DNA from: Jaltomata sinuosa
Lineage: Eukaryota; Streptophyta; Magnoliopsida; Solanales; Solanaceae
Assembly (NCBI GenBank): GCA_003996215.1
Contig: QJPP01001741.1
Coordinates: forward strand, 186,001 to 250,000
Direction of reading: 5' to 3'
DNA length: 64,000 nt
The position numbers and the translations under genes are program-made. Below the pieces are notes generated by a model. The model did not search any database, had not been told where the DNA came from, and saw only the letters and a program-made list of their open reading frames with translations. This document shows, in pieces, positions 56,176 through 64,000 of this stretch. Position 1 is the first letter of the stretch, and the number at the start of each line of letters is the position of its first letter.

Positions 56176-59100
56176 TGTCGCGCCCCATTTTTCTCGCGAA
56201 AAGATAGGCCATCGACGTGACAACTCTTTTTGGATGGAAAAGAGTGAAGAGTCGCCACCTAACGAATTTAAGGTGCGTTAGGGCACCATTCTAACTAACT
56301 ACGAATAAATTAATTTAAGGTCTACGTCACCAGAAATCGGGTAAGAGTTCAATTTACCTTGAAAGGAAGGGGTTAGGCACCTTTCGAGGTCCACAAATGT
56401 GGGTCCCTGCCGGATTCATTATTTATGTGGGGAATTATGTGATAAACAAAGATCGATATGAATTAATAAAACTACACCTCTATACAAATAAATTCTATTT
56501 TTTTAAGAAGTCAATAAATTAAACCAGTTTAATTATTAATGAAACTAGGTGAGCAAGAATTAAGCATGTGGAATATTTGAAAGCTAAATAAACACATAAG
56601 AAAATCAGATAAGCGAGAAGATAGAATTCGAAAAAAATGATATAGGAAAAGAGATCTAATTAGTAGGTGATTTAATTAATACTACCCCAAACACATAAGA
56701 GTATAAGAAATCAACCTAGGTTAATTTTAACCTATTCGGATCAACGCCCGACTTATTTACCGAAGACAATTTCAAAGACATTGTCGTATTCTGCTCGGGT
56801 CAATTTCCATCATGTCCGTCTATCTACCCACCTAAGTTGGTTATTAAGATTATTATTCCTAGGAGCGTACTAAAGAAATAAAAAATCTAGCGTACCTTAG
56901 TATGCCTACTCGTCCCACTTAATGTCCAAGAGGCATTGGACTACTATTTTGGATATGGGTCTAGGCAATAAGATTCCAAGGCTACTTAGTGAGACTCAGG
57001 ATTAACGTCATACAAAACATACATGGACTTTAAAACAAGTAGCACAGAATGGTTTCGAATATGCCTCACAACTCACACAATTAACAATTTATGTAGTTAA
57101 TCTTATGAGCATGATATCTAGGATTGAACATTTAGAAAATTGACATTTTATTAAAACATGTGGACATGATCAAGACATACATGAATTAAGTAAGTCCTAT
57201 AAGCATAATATCTAGTGGTTTTAACATGCATACCTAATTTTTTACTAATTTTAAATATGCTGAAACTGGTTTGTCTACGGGCCTGAATTTACTGATTTTA
57301 AATATGCTGGAACTAGCTTTAATATGCTGAATTAAATTTGACAGATTTTAATATGCTGAAACTGGCTTTAATATGCTGAATTAAATTTGACAAATTTAAG
57401 CATGCTGAAACGGATTTGACTCTTAGGCGTGGTTTCACAACTGAAAACAGTTTTAAGCTTATAGGCATGGTTTCTAGGTAAATAATATCATATTTAACAT
57501 GTTGAAACAGAAATATCATATAAGCACGATTTCTGATTATTTTTTTTAAAAGACAAAGCGGATTTTAAAACCTAAAACATGATTTCTAACAAACGGTATT
57601 AATACACTCCTATAGGCATAATTTCTAACAAATGAAATTAACAGAAGTCCTATAGCCATAATTTCTACGGTTTACAATTAAGCAAGTAGCACGTAGTTTG
57701 CCCCTCCCCCGTTGCACCCCTAATGTATTTCATTTATTATCAAAGTTTATACAATAATAATTACAGACCAATGAATGAATGACAAAATAAAATAAGACAA
57801 ATCTAAGCTTTGGAGACTCCCAATTCTCGGGCAACTCTTCATTGTATAACCATCTTCTAATAGAAACCTGTTAAATATAGCATAGGATTCGGAAGATCCG
57901 AGTATGACCCACGAAACTACCCTCGACATGTCAGAGTTCCTGAGAATCTCAAGGATTCTAGGTAGTGCTTCCGTCGAGGTATGGGAATACATTGGGACCT
58001 TCGTATTCCACAAAATACAATGAAAACAAAACCAAGCCAGAAGCAAAGGTAATCACATAAACCAACCAGTCAAACAACATAAGCCAACTAACAAGTTCAT
58101 GCTAACAGTGGTTTAATGCAAACAAAAATATAAGTTCTAAATTGACATCCTATAGACATACTTTTATAAACAAATCACAGAACAGTCATGGCTAAACACA
58201 GATGGATACATATTCTGAACTAAAGGTAAACATGCATAGGAATTGAAATCTGCATTGATAAAACACTAACCAATTATCCGCAAATACCAGGAAATATTCA
58301 AAGCATTCACAATTAGCAATAAGTAGCCCTTATCAACCAAGAAGAGAAGTTAAAAAATATGAGTAGTAGTCTCTGTAAAGTCTGAGAGATGAATGAAAAA
58401 GAAGACTGCATTTTATAGTGAAAAAATAGGACCTGAATTAAGGAAGGAAATATTTTTTTTAGGAGGGAATTAAGGGGGGTCCTTACTTTAGTTACAATAA
58501 CCAAATTAATTAGTTACTGATTTACCATAAAGAAGAGAGTGAATACAAGGATGAATAAAATCAAGCAAATGAAATATTTTCCTTAATTAACACACATAAT
58601 CAATTAAAATAAAAAACGAGTTTGACTTTACCATAACTAAACAAATAACTAGGTTGTCAATAATAAAATCACTTCCCAGAATCAAGTAATTGAAACAATT
58701 AAGTCAACACATGCCAAAATTATCCAAGTACTAAGGCTACTCCAAAATTTGAAATAGGAAAGACAGAACAATCCAAGGGATGATGACATGTTGTTATCAA
58801 TCAATTACCTAAGTTTACCAAGAATAACGAAGTATTACAATCCTCTCAATCCAACTAACAATCCGATTAAGGAAATGAGATCAATTAGAGTTATAAGGCA
58901 TGCTGAATTTCACCAAGCAAATCAAGGCTCAAGTCTGCTTCAATTTGAATTAAGCTATCAAAGTTGCTAGAAATAAACAAGTACCCAAGGCTGGCTTACT
59001 CATTTAAGGAGAGCACACATCAATCAGGCCTATACTGAATCAATTGTGACTTAAAATAATCAAATAATGAGCATGGAGGATTTCAAATAACAGAGTAAGT

Positions 59101-60396
59101 TGAGAAACAAAATCATAGCAATTTTCACAAACAGACCATATAAGACCCTTCTTAGAACTAAGCATAATTCCCAAGCTATGAATAAAATTGCATCCCAACA
59201 ATAAAGTATGGCTTAACGTGTAGAACATGCCAGAGCGATGAAGGGCAGTAAGCTGAGGAAAACCAAACCAATCCAAACTTAAGCCATGAAGCAGCAAATT
59301 AGAAATTAAATCCAATACAAAATGATTCATCAGGTTTCAGGTTTAGAACACAATAACAGTAATCCAACACACTTATACATCAACTTTACCAACAAAACAA
59401 ACACATAATAAAATTTTCAGAATTAGACTAGAAGTAAGATTCGTAAAACTTGAGGATTTTACACATATGACAGTACACATGAGGCAGTTAACACAAAATC
59501 ACAGAATTTACACACAAATTCACAGCCCAACTCTACCAATTTCATATCTAAAAATCAGATAACAAGGAGAAAAGAGAAAAGGGATGAAATTAAAAATGAT
59601 CAAACCCGAAGCGGATTCATGATAATTCGTCATGAGTTAAACCTTAAAGCTTTTACCAGAAACCAAGGTGAGAGTACTGATTTCACCGACTTGTCGCTCC
59701 CTTCATCCACCTCCTCCGATATTCGCCGGAGAAGACATAGCCTTCCGGACATATGAAATCTATTTTGGTGGTGGTTTCCGACGGCGGGGTCTTAGCCAAA
59801 AAAAGAGGTGGCGACAGTGGTTGTCGCTCGTCGGGGAGGGGGGGTGAGAAAAGGGTAGTGGAGAGTGGCAGTTCATCGGGGTTTATCGACGAGGTTGGTT
59901 GGAGAAATGAGGCGATGACAGTGGGATGCCACTCGTTGGTGGGGACGCGAAGAGGATATTTTATGGTGAGGGAGGCTAGCCGACAAGGGCGGACGGTTGA
60001 TGGTTCCTGCAGAGAGGGAGAGAGAGAGTTGAGGGAGATGAGGGTGGCGTTTATGGTGTGTGGCTGGCGGAGTTATCTGCGGAGAGAGAAAGGGAGAAGT
60101 GGAGTGTGGTGGTGGTGAGATGATGAGAGGAGAGAGTGAGCTTTTGGGGGTGAGTACGTAAAATTAATGACATGTAATATTATATGAAATTTACGATAAA
60201 ATAGTAATAATTAAGAAATAAATTATATATTTATAAATTTTATACAAATTTAAAAAGTGTCAAGACGGTGATAAAATACATGATTTATTTAGTAAATAAA
60301 AGCAATACGCGAGGAATATTAAGCTTAAAAAATAAGAATAACTAGTAAAATAACAGCCCGTGAGAGGTATACGGAGGTCAAAATTGGGTGTCAACA
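56176..60396 (-). repeat. 3' LTR of the Tat-like element (4.2 kb)
   Basis: The minus-strand start is TGTTGACACCCAATTTTGAC at 60,396 and the minus-strand end is GCGCGACA at 56,176 (TGTCGCGCCCC on +). Low-complexity segments occur, for example repeated TTTAATATGCTGAA near 57,290-57,390. A G-rich open frame on the + strand at 59,753-60,118 is antisense to the element and not considered a gene. Confidence 0.78.
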
Positions 60397-60412
60397 GCTG
60401 CCCCTTCCTTGC
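60397..60412 (-). other. Polypurine tract of the Tat-like element
   Basis: On the minus strand CAAGGAAGGGGCAGC directly precedes the LTR start TGTTGACACCC, the expected position for plus-strand priming. Confidence 0.75.
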
Positions 60413-60899
60413 TCGGGAATGAAGGATGAATTGGCGGGCAAGGAATGTTGACTAATAGCCAATATTGTCCGATCGGGGGGACGATTCTTTCGGGAATCAA
60501 AAAAAAATAAGAGGGGGTTGTGAAAATAATGTAGCCGAGACTTCAGTTTCAAGTTGCCTACATATCTCGAGTCTTACGAGAATCAGGCCGTGTGTAGTTC
60601 TAGATTTAGAAATGAACGAGGCTTCTAAAGAAGATATACGACTGAAATTCCACATGAAGACGCAGTTGGCACGAGTTGATGAGATTTAAACGATTAGCTG
60701 AGAATAGGATGCGAGCAACGGTCCAGTGTTGGTGATATAAGGATAAGAAAGGTTGTGTTTTGGAAGCGAAGACGATGGTTAATCTCGTTTCTTGTCTTGT
60801 TCAGCTTTCGGTGCCTGCAATTTCTATTATAACTAGATAAAAGATTAACATTTAAATAAAAATAAAGTAATACATGATGCAGGTTCTTTTTAAGACCAT

Positions 60900-61150
60900 G
60901 GAAGGTTGCTTAAGACGGTATAAATGATGTCTTTAGCGATGATATCTCAGGGTCATGATACGTAAAATTTAATCCTCAGGCCATGAAATGATGTCCGCGG
61001 GCCGTGATAATGATGCCTTTAGACGATGATGCCTTTGGAGCATGATAAGCAAAAAGTAAATCCTTAGGCCATGAAATGATATCCGCAGGCCATGAAAATG
61101 ATGCCTTTAGACTATGATGCCTTCGGAGCATGATAAGCAAAAATTAAAGA
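60900..61150. repeat. About 105-bp repeat, two copies or slightly more, in the Tat-like 3' region
   Basis: The block AATCCTCAGGCCATGAAATG, GATGTCCGCGGGCCGTGA, GATGCCTTTAGACGATGATG, AGCATGATAAGCAAAAA recurs with the start at about 60,971 and 61,059. A shortened relative precedes it. Confidence 0.78.
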
Positions 61151-61229
61151 GAGCGTATCTGTTTTCAGTGGCATAGCATGACGTTTGGTAGCCTCTGAAT
61201 AATTTGTTCCATGGTAGCTTGTTGTGATT

Positions 61230-62245
61230 CGATGCGATCTCGGGCTCAATGCAATCTCGGGCACAATGCAATTCTCGGTCCAAATGCAATCTTGGGCGCA
61301 ATCAAAATTCTCGGGCGCAGTGCGATTCTCGTGCCAAAATGCAATCTCAGGCACAATGCAATTCTCGGGCCAAATGCAATCTTGGGCTCAATCAAAATTC
61401 TCGGGCCAAATGCGATCTCGGTCTCAAATGCATTTCTCGGGCGTAGTGCAATTCTCGGGCTCAATGCAATTCGTAATTTTCGAGCACAATGCAATCTCGG
61501 ACATAATGCAATCTCGGGCCAAATGCAATCTCGGGCTCAAATGCATTTTTCAGGCAAATATAATTCTCGAGCCAAATGTAATTCTCAGGCTTAGCATAAG
61601 CTCGGGCCAAATGCAATTCTCGGGCCAAATATAATTCTCGGGCAAAATATAATTCTCGGGCCAAATGCAATCTCGGGCCAAAATGCAATTCTCGGGCCAA
61701 ATATAATTCTCGGGCCAAATGCAGTCTCGGGCCAAATATAATTCTCGGGCCAAATGCAATCTCGGGCCAAAGTCATCTCGGGCATAATGCAATCTTGGGC
61801 CAAATATAATTCTCGAGCCAAATGTAATTCTCGGGCCAAATGCAATCCTCGGGCTCAAATGCAATCTCGGACCAAAGTCATCTCGGGCATAATACAATCT
61901 CGGGCCAAATATAATTCTCGAGCCAAATGTAATTCTCAGGCTTAACGCAAGCTCGGGCCAAATGCAGTCTCAGGCCAAATATAATTCTCGAGAAAAATAT
62001 AATTCTCGGGCCAAATGCAATCTCTGGCCAAAATGCAATTCTCGGGCCAAATGCAGTCTCGGACCAAATATAATTCTCGGGCCAAATGCAATCTCGGGCC
62101 AAAGTCATCTCGGGCATAATGCAATCTTGGGCCAAATATAATTCTCGAGCTTAATGCAATCTCGGACCAAAGTCATCTCGGGCATAATGCAATCTCGGGC
62201 CAAATATAATTCTCGAGCCGAATGTAATTGTCGGGCTTAATGTAT
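61230..62245. repeat. About 1-kb array of a 16-18-bp unit between pol and 3' LTR
   Basis: Some 55-60 copies of CTCGGGCCAAATGCAAT and variants (CTCGGGCCAAATATAATT, CTCGGGCATAATGCAAT, CTCGGGCGCAATCAAAATT). Local higher-order order is visible: blocks such as CAAAGTCATCTCGGGCATAA recur at about 61,768, 61,873, 62,100 and 62,169. Open frames on both strands here are repeat artefacts. Confidence 0.92.
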
Positions 62246-62988
62246 TTCTTCTTTGAGGAGATAGAGCAGCTTAGCTTTCTTGCCATATTTTGATGACGGT
62301 GTTTGTCTTGATGCTGCTGAGACAATTCTCGGATTTGTACCTGCTAGTTCTGCGTTCAAAGAAAAATTGTTAATTTGTAAAAAGGGGAGGTTGATTTGTG
62401 CATCTGCTCTTGGGTGCATCTGTCCTCTTTGTTATGTGTCTGCGGGCTGTCGCACTCTCTTTGGGCACTCGCTCGAGCAAAAAAATAAATAAACTTTGAA
62501 ATCATAGTTTGAAATAACTTGCTTTGAAAAGGGAAGGGAAATGTTTTAAAAAAATCAAAATATTGTTGAATCATAACCCGTGACATGCTTTGAGACATCA
62601 CAACATCTTATCATCTTTGCGTTTGAAGTGCAACTCAGATGAAATTTTGAGGGCTGTCAAAAATTTCTGCCCCAATGTAGAACTTGTCTTTTGGCTGGAA
62701 AATTTTGTAGAATGAGCGGTCGCTTGTTGTGAATTTTGAGATTCCCTCAAAATTTTCTGCCCCAGTCTTACGATTCATGGTAATGCTTTTCAGATGGAAT
62801 TTTTTTGAGGTCCTCTCAAAAATTCTGCCCCAGTTATAATGCTTGACAAGGGAAAATGAAAGATTGTATTATGATAAGACCGAACTCCATAGGAGCGCCT
62901 ACGTATCCCTCTTAAACGGGAATCAGGTCAAACGTAGTTCCAATTACAAGGTAAGGAAGCATAACAGAAATAACTTTCTCTTAAATTC
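62246..62988. other. Rest of the Tat-like 3' region, with ~75-bp repeats
   Basis: At 62,640-62,850 three units share a TTTTGAGG...CTCAAAATTT.TGCCCCAGT pattern. After it, CCGAACTCCATAGGAGCGCC and TACGTATCCCTCTTAAACGG resemble the common 3' region of Solanaceae Tat-like elements, and a related phrase (TGCCTACATATCTCGAGTC) occurs at 60,557. No protein-coding sequence. Confidence 0.55.
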
Positions 62989-64000
62989 TCAGATGAAGTA
63001 TCTTCTGACAGCGTCAGAATATATAGGCTTGGGCCACACTTCACCATCCATTTCCGCTAGTACGAGTGCTCCTCCTGTCAGAACCCGATGGACCATGTAA
63101 GGACCTTGCAAATTTGGTGCAAATTTTTCTTTTGCCTCGTCTTGATTTGGAAAGATCCATTTTAGGAAAAGTTGCCCCAGTGTAAAATACCTTGGTCCGA
63201 CCTTCTTGTTGAAAGCTTTGGCCATTCTATTCTGATAGAGGTGACCGTGACAAATTGCATTTATTCTCCTCCCATCAATGAGTGCTAGTTATTCCATTCT
63301 ACCTCGCACCCATTCAAAATCACTTAGTTCTGCTTCCTGAATGATCCTTAGAGAAGGTATCTCCACTTCAGCAGGTATCACAGCTTCAGTACCATAAACC
63401 AGAAGATAAGGAGTGGCCCCTGTAGAAGTCCTCATCTTAGTACGATATCCCAACAATGCGAAGGGTAGCTTCTCGTGCCAGTGTTTGTAATTGTCAATCA
63501 TCTTACGCAATATCCTCTTGATGTTTTTGTTCGCAGCCTCAACTGCTCCGTTCATCTATGGCCTATAGGCTGTAGAGTTTCGATGGTTGATCTTGAACTG
63601 CTCATACGTTGCTTTCATCAGATCACTGTTGAGATTGGCGCCATTATCTGTAATAATTGACTCAGGAACTCCAAATCGACAGATAATATGATCTCGGACA
63701 AAATCAGCTATAACCTTCTTTGTGATAGACTTATGTGAGGTAGCCTCAACCCATTTGGTGAATTAATCAATAGCAACAAGAATGAACCTATGTCTTTTGG
63801 ATGCGGCAGGTTCGATAGGACCAATAACGTCCATACCCCAAGCTGCAAATGGCCAAGGAGAGATGGTGACATGGAGTTCGTTGGGAGGAACTCGAATCAT
63901 GTTGGCATGCGTTTGGCATTGATGACACTTTTGCACATAACGAATGCAATCCGTCTCCATAGTCTACCAAAAGTACCCGGATCTCAGTATTTTCTTGGCC
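62989..64000 (-). pseudogene. Tat-like element integrase (partial, broken)
   Basis: Minus strand, from the window edge: a zinc-binding motif part (CIRYVQKCHQCQTHAN, 63,763-63,960), the catalytic-core start (WPFAAWGMDVIGPIEPAASK), then core (MNGAVEAANKNIKRILRKM and HEKLPFALLGYRTKMRTSTG, 63,289-63,555), and the C-terminal part (RYFTLGQLFLKWIF, FAPNLQGPYMVHRVLTGGAL, 62,989-63,225), ending at a stop at 62,989. In-frame stops replace conserved residues before MNGAVEAA (CAG to TAG), after RGRME (CAA to TAA), and at VAID-F (Tyr codon to TAA). RT and RNase H lie beyond the window. Confidence 0.88.

Larger units (their letters stand above)
56176..64000 (-). mobile_element. Tat/Ogre-like Ty3/gypsy element, 3' part, running off the window
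   Basis: On the minus strand the order is pol (integrase, 62,989 to beyond 64,000), a long non-coding 3' region with tandem arrays (60,397-62,980), a polypurine tract and a 4.2-kb LTR. Long 3' untranslated regions carrying tandem repeats, large LTRs and an LTR start of TGTTGACACCC are characteristic of Tat-lineage elements. Its 5' half and other LTR lie outside the window. It is inserted in the leader of Element 4. Confidence 0.8.

Noticed and set aside
59753..60118. 121-codon Gly/Arg-rich open frame on the + strand
   Set aside because: It is antisense within the Tat-like LTR, G-rich, and resembles no known family.
61107..62135. Overlapping open frames on both strands with ARELYLARE- or GPRIAFGPR-type repeats
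   Set aside because: All are translations of the 17-bp tandem array, whose unit length leaves several frames open.
62280..62492. 70-codon open frame near the Tat-like 3' region
   Set aside because: No similarity recognised, on the antisense strand of the element, in a region known to be non-coding in Tat elements.

Overview
The window is plant nuclear DNA: AT-rich, with spliced genes that have canonical GT/AG introns, and dense nests of LTR retrotransposons, MITEs, a SINE and CACTA and Mutator-like elements. The SINE, the Ty3/gypsy LTRs and the CACTA subterminal repeats look like those of Solanaceae, so a Solanum- or Capsicum-type genome is most likely. This rests on recognition, not on a database search.

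Bases 1-16,150 are the genic part. Two intact, convergent genes lie here. The first (+, coding 2192-7228, three exons) encodes an ankyrin-repeat/PGG-type membrane protein of 573 aa, of the Arabidopsis At5g02620/ITN1 class. The second (-, coding 15744-8335, twelve exons) encodes a 1143-aa WD40-inositol polyphosphate 5-phosphatase of the FRA3/5PTase12-14 class. All splice phases close in both. Their introns carry small transposons with clean target-site duplications: a SINE, a hAT MITE and a 5'-truncated retroposon in the ankyrin gene; a Mutator-like MITE and two Stowaway MITEs in the phosphatase gene. Just upstream of the phosphatase 5' end sits a probable nested pair of Mutator-like foldback elements (16,160-19,012), the inner one holding about nine copies of a ~112-bp repeat between homopyrimidine and homopurine arms.

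Bases 19,000-22,017 hold degenerate repeats and a decayed DUF1985 (Ulp1/Mutator-associated) transposon gene, cut off by the next insertion.

Bases 22,018-64,000 are nested retrotransposons. Element 1 (-, 22,018-31,085) is a full-length chromodomain Ty3/gypsy element with a broken gag-pol. An LTR of a related family follows head to head (+, from 31,086). Element 3 (+) has an LTR to about 36,155, a primer-binding site, and a gag that is split by Element 2 (-, 37,546-51,719) and resumes at 51,720 with its zinc knuckle. Element 2 itself carries a 4.8-kb non-autonomous CACTA element (39,687-44,498) in its left LTR. A truncated CACTA relative (52,014-52,348) interrupts the remaining Element 3 gag. 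Element 4 (+, LTR about 52,349-55,225) is cut by the 4.2-kb LTR of a minus-strand Tat/Ogre-like element (56,176 to beyond the window end), which has a long 17-bp tandem array between pol and its 3' LTR. The inferred order of insertion is Element 3, then Element 2, then CACTA.

No tRNA, rRNA, CRISPR or organellar sequence was seen. All retrotransposon reading frames are disrupted, and most of the in-frame stops that could be compared with the family consensus look like C-to-T changes at CG or CHG sites.
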